Positions 47,507 through 56,212 of a stretch of DNA of 64,000 nucleotides are shown here, piece after piece. Origin of the DNA: Pinirhizobacter soli (GTDB lineage Bacteria; Pseudomonadota; Gammaproteobacteria; Xanthomonadales; Rhodanobacteraceae). Under the pieces are notes generated by a model. The model did not search any database, was not told the origin of the DNA, and was given only the letters and a program-made list of their open reading frames with translations. The stretch is taken from NCBI RefSeq assembly GCF_015905305.1, contig NZ_JADZLQ010000002.1, positions 620,001 through 684,000 of the forward strand. The letters run 5' to 3'. The translations under genes and the position numbers were made by a program. Each line of letters starts with the position of its first letter. Within the stretch, counting starts at the first letter, position 1.

Positions 47507-48703
47507 ATGGGCTACCCGGGCAAGGCGCGCTTCGCCGCCGAACTTGAATCGATCCGCGAGCAGGGCCTGTTCAAGGCCGAACGCGTGATCACCTCGCCAC
47601 AGTCAGCCGAAATTACCCTGGCCGACGGGCGCAAGGTGCTGAACTTCTGCGCCAATAATTACCTCGGGCTGGCCGACCATCCCGACGTGATCGCCGCGGC
47701 GAAGGATGCGCTCGATACCCACGGCTTCGGCATGGCCTCGGTGCGCTTCATCTGCGGTACCCAGGACCTGCACAAGGAACTGGAGCGGAAGATCGCCGAT
47801 TTCTTCGGCACCGAGGACACCATCCTTTACGCCGCTTGCTTCGATGCCAACGGCGGCCTGTTCGAACCCCTGCTCGGCGAGGAAGACGCCATCATTTCCG
47901 ATGCGTTGAACCACGCCTCGATCATCGACGGCATCCGCCTGTGCAAGGCCAGGCGCTTCCGCTATGGAAACTGCGACATGGCCGACCTCGAGCAGCAGCT
48001 CAAGGACGCCGATGCCGCCGGCGCGCGCACCAAGATCATCACCAGCGACGGCTCGTTCTCAATGGACGGCTTCATTGCGCCGCTGGATGAAATCACCGCG
48101 CTGGCAAAAAAATACGATGCCCTGGTGCATATCGATGAATGCCATTGCACCGGCTTCCTGGGCGACACCGGCCGCGGTGCCGCCGAAGTGCACGGCGTGA
48201 TGGACAAGATCGACATCTTCACCGGCACCCTGGGCAAGGCCCTGGGCGGTGCGCTGGGCGGTTTCACCACCGGCCGCGCGGAAATCATCGAGATGCTGCG
48301 CCAGCGCTCGCGCCCCTACCTGTTCTCCAATTCCCTGCCCCCGCACGTCGTCGCCGCCGGCATCAAGGTGTTCGACATGCTCGCATCCGCGGGCGACCTG
48401 CGCCGCAAGGTGCAGGACAACACGGCTTATTTCCGCGCGAAGATGACCGAGGCCGGCTTCGATATCCGTCCGGGCGTGCATCCGATCGTGCCGGTGATGG
48501 TGTACGACGCGAAGAAGGCGCAGGCCATGGCCAGCGCTCTCCTGGACGAAGGCATCTATGTCACCGGATTCTTCTTCCCGGTGGTGCCCAAGGACAAGGC
48601 GCGCATCCGCACGCAGATGAGCGCCGCCCACAGCCGCGAGCACCTGGACAAGGCGATCGCGGCATTCACCCGGGTGGGCAAGAGCCTGGGCATCATCGCC
48701 TAG
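47507..48703 (+). CDS. kbl: Glycine C-acetyltransferase (2-amino-3-ketobutyrate CoA ligase)
   Basis: 398-residue PLP enzyme of the alpha-oxoamine synthase family that cleaves 2-amino-3-ketobutyrate with CoA into glycine and acetyl-CoA, completing the Tdh pathway. Seen: [66 protein letters not shown] and the PLP lysine in [15 protein letters not shown] near residue 245. The glycine product feeds the riboswitch-controlled GcvP. Separated from tdh by the DUF748 gene, with its own 114-bp upstream region. Confidence 0.97.
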   Translation: MGYPGKARFAAELESIREQGLFKAERVITSPQSAEITLADGRKVLNFCANNYLGLADHPDVIAAAKDALDTHGFGMASVRFICGTQDLHKELERKIADFFGTEDTILYAACFDANGGLFEPLLGEEDAIISDALNHASIIDGIRLCKARRFRYGNCDMADLEQQLKDADAAGARTKIITSDGSFSMDGFIAPLDEITALAKKYDALVHIDECHCTGFLGDTGRGAAEVHGVMDKIDIFTGTLGKALGGALGGFTTGRAEIIEMLRQRSRPYLFSNSLPPHVVAAGIKVFDMLASAGDLRRKVQDNTAYFRAKMTEAGFDIRPGVHPIVPVMVYDAKKAQAMASALLDEGIYVTGFFFPVVPKDKARIRTQMSAAHSREHLDKAIAAFTRVGKSLGIIA

Positions 48704-48705
48704 GC

Positions 48706-48867
48706 TTACCTTGCAGGCCCCTGCTCCTTGCCCGGTGGCTTGCGCTGGAAGGGCGAGGGCGAGCGCTGGATGGAACCTGGCGGCAGGAAGGGCGGGTTGC
48801 CGCCCTCCACCGGGCGCGGGTCAGGAATGGGTTTCATGGGTATGTCGCGACGGTTAGGCAGTTGCAT
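48706..48867 (-). CDS. Small proline-rich basic protein (53 aa), unknown
   Basis: Too short for routine calling but supported by a strong Shine-Dalgarno: AGGAG, then ATATCCC, then the ATG at 48867. The product is predicted to be disordered and rich in Pro, Arg and Ser (MQLPNRRDIPMKPIPDPRP, then PFLPPGSIQRSPSPFQRKP) and ends in AR. No Cys, no TM segment, no signal peptide. It lies 30 bp after the Ser-rich gene at 48898-49374, so the two are probably one transcript. Stop at 48706, two bases from the convergent kbl stop. Function unknown. Confidence 0.6.
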   Translation of the reverse strand: MQLPNRRDIPMKPIPDPRPVEGGNPPFLPPGSIQRSPSPFQRKPPGKEQGPAR

Positions 48868-48897
48868 GGGATATCTCCTGGTGCTGTCGAAGCTGTC

Positions 48898-49374
48898 TTA
48901 GCGAGAGAAGCCGCGGCCGGTATGGCGCGGCGGCGTATCGGGAGGACTGAACCGTCCACGCTCGGATCCCGCGGGGCTGGGCGCGCGAGAGGCGGTCATC
49001 TGGGCTGCCAGCGGCGAGCGCGGAGACGGTGCATGTAGGCTCCAAGGCGAGCCTTCCTGCGACGAGAAGGACGTCATCGATGGAGGCGTCGACGTGGCGG
49101 ACGTGAACGAGAACGGTCGCGGCGATGGCGGGAACGTAGCCACGTCCCCGCGCTGCGACGAGGTGTCACTGGGCCACGCCCTGGATGATCCTGAAGCCCA
49201 CGAGGCATTCGAATCGACCGTCGCGGACGACGACATGGCTTGCGCCTGGTAGAAAATCCGCCGTGGCGGAGTACTCGCGGACGACGACGGCGGTGAACTT
49301 CCTGCCGACTGGCTGTGATAGGTCTGCTCGCTGCGTTCGGACGAAGCATTCGACCTGAATGGACTGCTGCTCAT
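48898..49374 (-). CDS. Ser/Pro-rich disordered protein (158 aa), unknown
   Basis: A canonical AAGGAGG lies 7 bases before the ATG at 49374, which argues that this is a real gene. The product is low complexity: about a third Ser, with many Pro, Thr and Arg (MSSSPFRSNASSERSEQTYH; SPPSSSASTPPRRIFYQAQA; ending PPRHTGRGFSR). No signal peptide, TM segment or known domain. Proteins of this kind can be secreted substrates, surface-layer linkers or nucleic-acid binders, but nothing decides between these. Followed by the 53-aa Pro-rich gene. Related in composition to the gene at 50467-50802. Confidence 0.6.
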   Translation of the reverse strand: MSSSPFRSNASSERSEQTYHSQSAGSSPPSSSASTPPRRIFYQAQAMSSSATVDSNASWASGSSRAWPSDTSSQRGDVATFPPSPRPFSFTSATSTPPSMTSFSSQEGSPWSLHAPSPRSPLAAQMTASRAPSPAGSERGRFSPPDTPPRHTGRGFSR

Positions 49375-49526
49375 TGCTCGGCCTCCTTGCCGTGACAACG
49401 GACCTCAAGATGGCCCGCATTCGTTGGAATCCAATCGGCAAGCCTGGACCAGTCAGGCAGGCAATTCAATTCGCCGAGCGGAAAATCCGAATTATTCCGA
49501 TCAACCGGAGCATCGCTGCGCGAGGG

Positions 49527-50267
49527 TCAACGCCTGAGCATCTCCACTTCTGCTGGATCGAGTTGCCTGAACTTACCCTTGGCCAGCTCGCCCAGCGTCA
49601 GCCCGCCGATGGCAACACGTACCAGACGGATCACATCGAATCCGAGCACGCTTAGCATGCGCCTGATGTGGCGATTGCGGCCTTCGTCAAGCACGATCTC
49701 CAGCCAGGCCTGGCGCGGGCCCTGGCGCAGAATGCGGACGGCCAGCGCCCGGAGGATCTCCCCCCCATCCTCCACACCATGCAGCATGACCTGGCAGGCT
49801 TCTTCGCCCGGCGTGCCGCGTACTTGCACGTGGTAGGTCTTTTCCTTGCCGGACGAGGGGTCGGTGATGCCGGCAGCCCATGCCGTGTCGTTGGACATTA
49901 GCAGCAGGCCCTCACTGGCCTTGTCCAGGCGGCCGACCGGTCCGACCCAAGGCAAGGAAGCTTCGCGCAGCAGCGAATAAACAGTGTCGCGCCCCTTCTC
50001 GTCCCGGGCTGTCACCACCAGGCCTCGCGGCTTGTTCAAGGCGATGTAGACGAAGCTTTCCTGGCTGGCAGCGGCGTTGTCCACGGTGACCTTGTCGCGG
50101 CCCATGGCGACCGGGAATTCCGGGTCGCGCTGCACGCGTCCATTGACGCGTACGCGACCGTCGCGCACCCAGGTGGCGGCCTGGGTGCGCGAACATAGGC
50201 CAAGCTTGGAGAGAACCCGTGCCAGGCCGTGACGTGGCGCGTGCGCCGCAGCGGTGGGGTTGGTCAT
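49527..50267 (-). CDS. RsuA/RluB-type pseudouridine synthase
   Basis: About 246 residues. An N-terminal S4 RNA-binding domain (ARVLSKLGLCSRTQAATWVRDGRV, about 14-60) and a catalytic domain with GRLDKASEGLLL (catalytic Asp) and DEGRNRHIRRML, the RsuA/RluB/RluE/RluF subfamily motifs. It isomerises a specific uridine in rRNA; which one cannot be told without comparison. Start ATG 50267 (MTNPTAAAH); an in-frame ATG at 50285 is possible. It sits between the small disordered-protein genes. Confidence 0.92.
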   Translation of the reverse strand: MTNPTAAAHAPRHGLARVLSKLGLCSRTQAATWVRDGRVRVNGRVQRDPEFPVAMGRDKVTVDNAAASQESFVYIALNKPRGLVVTARDEKGRDTVYSLLREASLPWVGPVGRLDKASEGLLLMSNDTAWAAGITDPSSGKEKTYHVQVRGTPGEEACQVMLHGVEDGGEILRALAVRILRQGPRQAWLEIVLDEGRNRHIRRMLSVLGFDVIRLVRVAIGGLTLGELAKGKFRQLDPAEVEMLRR

Positions 50268-50419
50268 TGGCAAAGCGTAGCGCATCAGTGTCGACTCGCC
50301 CGGGCTCGCGTATCGCGGGCGTCCGGTTGAATTGGAACAAAGCGCAAATCATGCCATGCCGCTTGTCCTCGGGTGAGCGCGAATCGATAGTCGACGGTTT
50401 CGCCAACCAGGAAGGCATC

Positions 50420-50470
50420 ATGAAACAACTGCAAGAACCCATATGCGTGGCCGCGGGGGACATCCGATGA
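50420..50470 (+). CDS. Tiny ORF (16 codons) translationally coupled to the next gene
   Basis: ATG at 50420 has a strong AGGAAGG Shine-Dalgarno six bases upstream; the frame reads MKQLQEPICVAAGDIR and stops with TGA at 50468-50470, overlapping the ATG of the next gene (ATGA). This is the layout of a leader peptide or a coupling ORF. A longer in-frame start at 50351 (MPCRLSSGERES, 39 codons) has a poorer ribosome site. Confidence 0.45.
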   Translation: MKQLQEPICVAAGDIR

Positions 50471-50802
50471 GTACACCCCCTCGCGACCAGGACAACAACC
50501 AACGATCTTCGAGCGAATGGACGCCACCCCGGCGCCCCGACCGGCCACGCAACCTGGACGAACTGGTTCGCCGCTTCGGTGGCATGACCACGAACGGGCA
50601 AGGCCAGGACCAGGCCCCTGCCGATATCGTACGGGTGGTCCAGCCACCGCAACCGCAGCGTGCCCAGCCGGGGCATGCCTTTCTTTCTTCCCGCTTCCCC
50701 ACGCCGCCCATGACCCAGGCAAGCACACCGGCCTCGTCGGCACCTTCCACGCCACGGTTCGGGCCGCAAGGTGGCACCGCCCCGCGGGGACGCGAGAGAT
50801 AG
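50467..50802 (+). CDS. Pro/Ser/Gln-rich disordered protein (111 aa), unknown
   Basis: ATG at 50467 follows GGGGGA and overlaps the stop of the tiny upstream ORF. The protein is hydrophilic (MSTPPRDQDNNQRSSSEW), has one possibly ordered helix (NLDELVRRFGGM, about 37-48), then Pro/Gln/Ser/Thr-rich sequence (QPPQPQRAQPGHAFLSSRF) and an Arg-rich end (GTAPRGRER). Composition and Arg-terminated tail recall the two minus-strand small proteins at 48706-49374. Function unknown. A terminator follows at 50821. Confidence 0.6.
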   Translation: MSTPPRDQDNNQRSSSEWTPPRRPDRPRNLDELVRRFGGMTTNGQGQDQAPADIVRVVQPPQPQRAQPGHAFLSSRFPTPPMTQASTPASSAPSTPRFGPQGGTAPRGRER

Positions 50803-50820
50803 CTCCGGCAAAGGCCAAAG

Positions 50821-50847
50821 AAAAGCCCCGCTTTCGCAGGGCTTTTT
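50821..50847. terminator. Bidirectional terminator, near-copy of the ompA terminator
   Basis: AAAAGCCC (50821-50828) pairs with GGGCTTTT (50839-50846), ending in T-run. It ends the + strand small gene and, on the minus strand, is the duplicate of the ompA terminator at 51082-51109. Confidence 0.8.
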
Positions 50848-50869
50848 CGTCTTGCTTTCGGGTCGCATA

Positions 50870-50972
50870 CTGCTTGACCTGCAGTTTCGAACGATGGTTG
50901 CGAGCGCGGCCATCGGCCGTGTCGTTGACTGCATCGATGCCCGGCTCGCCCTGCGGCCCACCGTCGTACGCC
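50870..50972 (-). pseudogene. Relic of an OmpA-family gene 3' end
   Basis: On the minus strand it reads GIDAVNDTADGRARNHRSKL then QVKQ, matching the C-terminus of the intact OmpA gene (IDSNDTADGRARNRRTEL, QVKQ). The nucleotide match to 51130-51195 is high and continues through the spacer into the terminator. The stop codon is changed (TAA to TAT) and no start or barrel remains. The upstream end is cut at the palindrome starting at 50974. Confidence 0.8.
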
Positions 50973-50973
50973 A

Positions 50974-51066
50974 GGGGAGCGGTCGGGTGTCGTTTTCGGA
51001 ACGCTTCCGCAGGGAGGCGAAGCCGACCGAGGACTTAGTGAAGAAAACGACACCCGACCGCTCCCC
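50974..51066. repeat. 93-bp palindromic element with 24-bp perfect inverted ends
   Basis: 50974-50997 is the exact reverse complement of 51043-51066. The 45-bp centre has no open frame of note. It lies exactly between the ompA relic and the ompA terminator, at the duplication junction, so it may have been involved in the rearrangement. It is unrelated in sequence to the elements at 24.9-25.5 kb. Confidence 0.8.
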
Positions 51067-51081
51067 CGCCACGCCGGCAAA

Positions 51082-51109
51082 AAAAAGCCCGGCTTTCGCC
51101 GGGCTTTTT
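51082..51109 (-). terminator. Rho-independent terminator of the OmpA-family gene
   Basis: AAAAAGCCCGGC, loop TTTC, GCCGGGCTTTTT. It lies 20 bp after the stop at 51129; symmetric A/T runs make it work in both directions. Confidence 0.9.
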
Positions 51110-51128
51110 CGTGTTGCTTGCGGGTCGC

Positions 51129-52247
51129 TTACTGCTTGACCTGCAGTTCCGTACGACGGTTGCGAGCGCGGCCATCGGCCGTGTCGTTGCTGTCGATCGG
51201 ATCGGCTTCGCCGTGGCCGATCGGGCCGTCGAGGCGGTCGGCAGTGATGCCGTGGGCCGTCAGGTAGTCGTACACGATCTTCGCGCGACGCTCGGACAGG
51301 CTCTGGTTGTAGGCATCCTTACCAACGCTATCGGTGTAACCGGCGACCGTGACATGGACCTGCGGGTAACGCTGCAGGGTGTCGACAGCCTGGTTCAGCA
51401 CGCCCATCGAATCGGCGGTCGGCTCCTGCAGGGTCTTCTCGATGTTGCCACCCATTTCAGCCTTCTTCGGGTGGTCGAACTTGAAGTTGACGCCACGCAG
51501 GTCGATGACGACCTTCTGCGGGCAGCCGTCCGGACCAACGATGGTACCGGCAGGCGTGCTCGGGCACTTGTCTTCGCAATCGTTCACACCGTCGCCATCG
51601 CTGTCGAGGGTGGAGCAATCCGGAGCGGCCGGAGCCGGAGCTGCAGCCGGAGCGGGAGCTGCGGGCGGAGCGCCGAAGCGCGAAACCACGCTGAAGCCCA
51701 GGAACCAGTCGCCGTAGCCATTCTCGCCGCGGTTGGTCTTGTCGTCCCAATCGTAACGGTAGCCACCCTCGACACGGATGTCGGAGGAGTCGGTGATGGT
51801 CTTGGACACGCCAACGCCCAGCTCAGCAGCCGGAGCCCAGCCCTTGTCGTCAGCGTTGGTGTGGTAGCTGCCCATGATGCCGGCCAGCAGGTACGGACGC
51901 CATGCGTCCCATGCACCAGCGTAGAAGCGAGCGGCCACGCCGTAGTTGTTGTTCGACCAGTTGCCAGCGCCGTCACGATCGCGCTTGGTGCGGTCGATGA
52001 ACAGGTCGATGGATGCGTTCGACGAAATGAACTTACCCACGCCCAGGCCGTAATAAACCTGGCGGCTGTTGGTGTTGCGGTCGGTGTCGTTGTAGTAGCC
52101 GCCCACGGTCGGCGCAATATACCAACGGCCATCATAGGTGGTCGTCGACGTGCTGCTTGCCGTGTCGGCAGTGGTGTCCTGCGCGTGAACGGCACCCACG
52201 CCGCCCAGGGCCAGGCCGATCAGCAAAAACAAGCCCTTACGATTCAT
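51129..52247 (-). CDS. OmpA family outer-membrane protein with thrombospondin type-3 calcium repeat
   Basis: 372 residues. Signal peptide cleaved after VHA (about 20). An eight-strand OmpA-like barrel (about 25-195; WYIAPTVGGYYNDTDR to DWFLGFSVVSRF) is followed by an Ala/Pro hinge, a TSP3-type calcium motif (LDSDGDGVNDCEDKCP) and a C-terminal OmpA peptidoglycan-binding domain with VTVAGYTDSVGKDAYNQSLSERRA. A major structural porin-like protein that ties the outer membrane to the wall. GAGGAG precedes the ATG at 52247. A relic of a second copy lies downstream. Confidence 0.94.
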   Translation of the reverse strand: MNRKGLFLLIGLALGGVGAVHAQDTTADTASSTSTTTYDGRWYIAPTVGGYYNDTDRNTNSRQVYYGLGVGKFISSNASIDLFIDRTKRDRDGAGNWSNNNYGVAARFYAGAWDAWRPYLLAGIMGSYHTNADDKGWAPAAELGVGVSKTITDSSDIRVEGGYRYDWDDKTNRGENGYGDWFLGFSVVSRFGAPPAAPAPAAAPAPAAPDCSTLDSDGDGVNDCEDKCPSTPAGTIVGPDGCPQKVVIDLRGVNFKFDHPKKAEMGGNIEKTLQEPTADSMGVLNQAVDTLQRYPQVHVTVAGYTDSVGKDAYNQSLSERRAKIVYDYLTAHGITADRLDGPIGHGEADPIDSNDTADGRARNRRTELQVKQ

Positions 52248-52374
52248 CGGTGTCTCCTCGTTATTGGTATTCGCGTCCGCGCTCCACCCCAGACGGAAAT
52301 CGCGCGTAGAACGTCTATTCCTGAGTTTTTTTACGGAGGCTGTTTCCGCCCCTCGCAAACATCCCGTTAAGCGG

Positions 52375-52418
52375 GCTGCGGCAGTTTAGCAAAAATCAAA
52401 CAATTGAACAGCCGCAGC
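52375..52418 (-). terminator. Inverted repeat after prpD, possible terminator overlapping the ompA promoter area
   Basis: GCTGCGGC (52375-52382) and GCCGCAGC (52411-52418) flank 28 bp of AT-rich DNA. The loop is long for a terminator; the AT-rich centre (TTTGATTTTTGCTAAACT on the minus strand) could instead carry the ompA promoter. Confidence 0.35.
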
Positions 52419-52451
52419 TCACCTTCGTTCATATTCGAGTCACGGCAATGT

Positions 52452-53903
52452 TCAAACCGTGAAGAGACCAAGGAACTGACTTACCGGCATGGCATCGAGC
52501 CTGGCGGGATCGGCCGTGGCGGCCAGTATCCTGGCCGCCTGGTGCTGGGGCAGGTAACCCTTGAGCGCGCCTTCGAATTTCTTCAAAAGAACGGGAATGC
52601 CTTCGGCCCGGCGACGACGATGGCCTATGGGGAAGTCAATGGAAACTTTCTCGGTGCTGGAGCCGTCCTTGAAAAATACCTGGATGGCATTGCCGATATA
52701 GCGTTTTTCGGCATCGAAATAATCGGTAGTAAACCGGGGATTTTCCGAAACCTGCATTTTGTTGCGCAGCGCGTCGATTCGCGGATCGGCTGCCACGTCG
52801 TCGTTATAATCATCGGCGGTGAGACGCCCGAAGATCAGTGGCACGGCCACCATGTACTGGATGCAATGGTCGCGGTCGGCATAGTTGGCCAAGGGGCCGG
52901 TTTTGTCGATGATGCGCACGCCCGCTTCCTGGGTCTCGATGACGATCTTCTCGATGTCATCCAGGCGGCCGGCGACCTGGCCATGCAGCTGCATGGCGCA
53001 TTCAACCGCCGTCTGGGCGTGGAATTCTGCCGGGTAGCTGATCTTGAACAGCACGTTTTCCATCACGTAGCTGCCGAAGGGCCGTTCGAACGTGAACGCG
53101 TTGCCCTTGAAGGCGACGTCGTAGTAACCCCAGGTCTTGGCCGAGAGCGCCGACGGGTAACCCACCACGCCGCGATACACGGCGTTGATGGCATGTGTAA
53201 CAGCGCGACGGCATGCATCGCCAGCGGCCCAGCTCTTGCGAGGGCCGGTGTTGGGGGCATGGCGGTAGGTGCGCAGGGCGCCGTTGTCGATCCAGCTATG
53301 CGACACGGCGGTGGTGATCTGCTCCTTGTCACCGCCCAGCATCGCCGTGGCCACCGCGGTGGAGGCCAGGCGCACCAGGATCACGTGGTCCTGGCCGACG
53401 CGGTTGAAGCTGTTCTTCAGGGCATAGCAGCCCTGGATCTCGTGCGCCTTGATCGCCCAGGTCAGGACGTCGCGCACGGTCGGGCCCTTGCCCCCTTCCC
53501 GCTCGGCCTTGCGGCCCAGGTAGTCGGCCACGGCCAGGATGGCGCCGAGGTTGTCCGACGGATGGCCCCATTCGGCGGCAAGCCAGGTGTCGTTGAAGTC
53601 GAGCCAGCGCACTTGGGTGCCGATGGCAAAGGCGGCCTGGACCGGGTCGAGCTGGTGCGAGGTGCCCGGGACGCGGGCGCCACCGGGAAGGTCCGCGCCC
53701 GGCACCAGGGGGCCCAGGTGCTTGACGCACTCGGGAAATTTCATCGCCAACATCGCGCAGCCGAGCGAATCGAGCAGCATGTAGCGGGCCGTGTCGTAGG
53801 CCTCGGTGGAGTCCACGCGGTAATCGGCCACGTAATTGGCAATGTCCACCATCGGCTGGTCGGGATCGGGCCGGACGGCGGAGCGGATGTCGTGTGCACT
53901 CAT
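52452..53903 (-). CDS. prpD: 2-methylcitrate dehydratase PrpD (MmgE/PrpD family)
   Basis: 483-residue enzyme of the methylcitrate cycle that dehydrates 2-methylcitrate to 2-methyl-cis-aconitate during propionate catabolism. Seen: DSLGCAMLAMKFPECVKHLGP, RWLDFNDTWLAAEWGHPSDNLGAILAVADY (substrate region with Asp/His), and HSWIDNGALRTYRHAPNTGPRKSWAAGDA. The length equals enterobacterial PrpD. prpC and prpB lie 8 kb away at 61877-63943, so the cycle genes are split by the glycerol operon and other genes. Confidence 0.95.
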   Translation of the reverse strand: MSAHDIRSAVRPDPDQPMVDIANYVADYRVDSTEAYDTARYMLLDSLGCAMLAMKFPECVKHLGPLVPGADLPGGARVPGTSHQLDPVQAAFAIGTQVRWLDFNDTWLAAEWGHPSDNLGAILAVADYLGRKAEREGGKGPTVRDVLTWAIKAHEIQGCYALKNSFNRVGQDHVILVRLASTAVATAMLGGDKEQITTAVSHSWIDNGALRTYRHAPNTGPRKSWAAGDACRRAVTHAINAVYRGVVGYPSALSAKTWGYYDVAFKGNAFTFERPFGSYVMENVLFKISYPAEFHAQTAVECAMQLHGQVAGRLDDIEKIVIETQEAGVRIIDKTGPLANYADRDHCIQYMVAVPLIFGRLTADDYNDDVAADPRIDALRNKMQVSENPRFTTDYFDAEKRYIGNAIQVFFKDGSSTEKVSIDFPIGHRRRRAEGIPVLLKKFEGALKGYLPQHQAARILAATADPARLDAMPVSQFLGLFTV

Positions 53904-53939
53904 GGAGGGGTCTCAGGCTACGGGAAACCTCCAGTTTAA

Positions 53940-53979
53940 CCGATGGCCCGGGATGGAAGCCCTAAGCCATGGCCATCGG
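53940..53979 (-). terminator. Inverted repeat after glpK, terminator-like
   Basis: CCGATGGCC (53940-53948) and GGCCATCGG (53971-53979) are exact complements with a 22-bp loop, located between the glpK stop and the prpD start. There is only a weak T/A tract (TTAAAC) on the minus strand. Confidence 0.4.
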
Positions 53980-53981
53980 GT

Positions 53982-55502
<1,521 letters not shown>

Positions 55503-56207
55503 TCAGCCGGCAACGGCGTGGTAGAAGAAGGCGGCACCCAGCGCGCCGATGATGGGCCCTACGATGGGCACGAAGGCATAGCCCCAGTCCGAACCGCCCT
55601 TGCCGGGAATCGGCAGCAGCGCATGGGCCAGGCGTGGCGCGAAGTCGCGTGCCGGGTTGATCGCGTAGCCGGTGGGTCCGCCCAGGCACATGCCGATCAC
55701 CACCACCAGCAAGGCGACCGCCAGCGGTGCCAGGCCCTCGGTCATGCGGTTGGCACCGATCGCCAGCACGCCGTACACCAGCACGAAGGTGCCGATGATT
55801 TCCGTCAGCAGGTTGGAGGGAAGATGCCGTACCGCGGGCGCCGTGCAGAACACGCCGAGCTTCTTCGCAGGATCCTCGGTGCCGGGCCAAAGCGCGAAGT
55901 AGTGCAGGTATACCAATACCGCGCCGACGAAGGCACCGGCCATCTGCGCGGCGATATAGCCTGGCACCAGCCCCCAGGCCAGCTTGCCCAGCGAGGCCAG
56001 CGCCAGGGTGATCGCCGGGTTCATGTGCGCGCCGCTGGCAGCGGCGACGTAGATGCCGATCAACACGGCCAGCCCCCAGGCCAGCGTGATGGTGATCCAG
56101 CCGGCGCCCTCGGCCTTGGATCCTTTCAGCAGCACGCCGGCGACCACGCCGTCGCCAAGCAGGATCATCATCATCGTGCCGAGGAATTCACTCAGGTACA
56201 CCGACAT
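55503..56207 (-). CDS. glpF: Glycerol uptake facilitator (aquaglyceroporin)
   Basis: 234-residue MIP channel with six TM helices and two half-helix NPA motifs: HMNPAITLAL (about 61-70) and YAINPARDFAPRL (about 174-186). The Asp after the second NPA (NPARD) is typical of glycerol-conducting members rather than water-only aquaporins. Passive entry of glycerol feeds GlpK. Lies 5 bp after glpD and 15 bp before glpK, clearly one operon. Confidence 0.95.
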   Translation of the reverse strand: MSVYLSEFLGTMMMILLGDGVVAGVLLKGSKAEGAGWITITLAWGLAVLIGIYVAAASGAHMNPAITLALASLGKLAWGLVPGYIAAQMAGAFVGAVLVYLHYFALWPGTEDPAKKLGVFCTAPAVRHLPSNLLTEIIGTFVLVYGVLAIGANRMTEGLAPLAVALLVVVIGMCLGGPTGYAINPARDFAPRLAHALLPIPGKGGSDWGYAFVPIVGPIIGALGAAFFYHAVAG

Positions 56208-56212
56208 CGGGA

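Noticed and set aside
49912-51072. 386-codon open frame on the minus strand
   Set aside because: It crosses the RluB-type gene in another frame, the small + strand gene, a terminator, the ompA relic and a palindrome; the translation is Arg/Pro/Ser noise of high-GC shadow frames.
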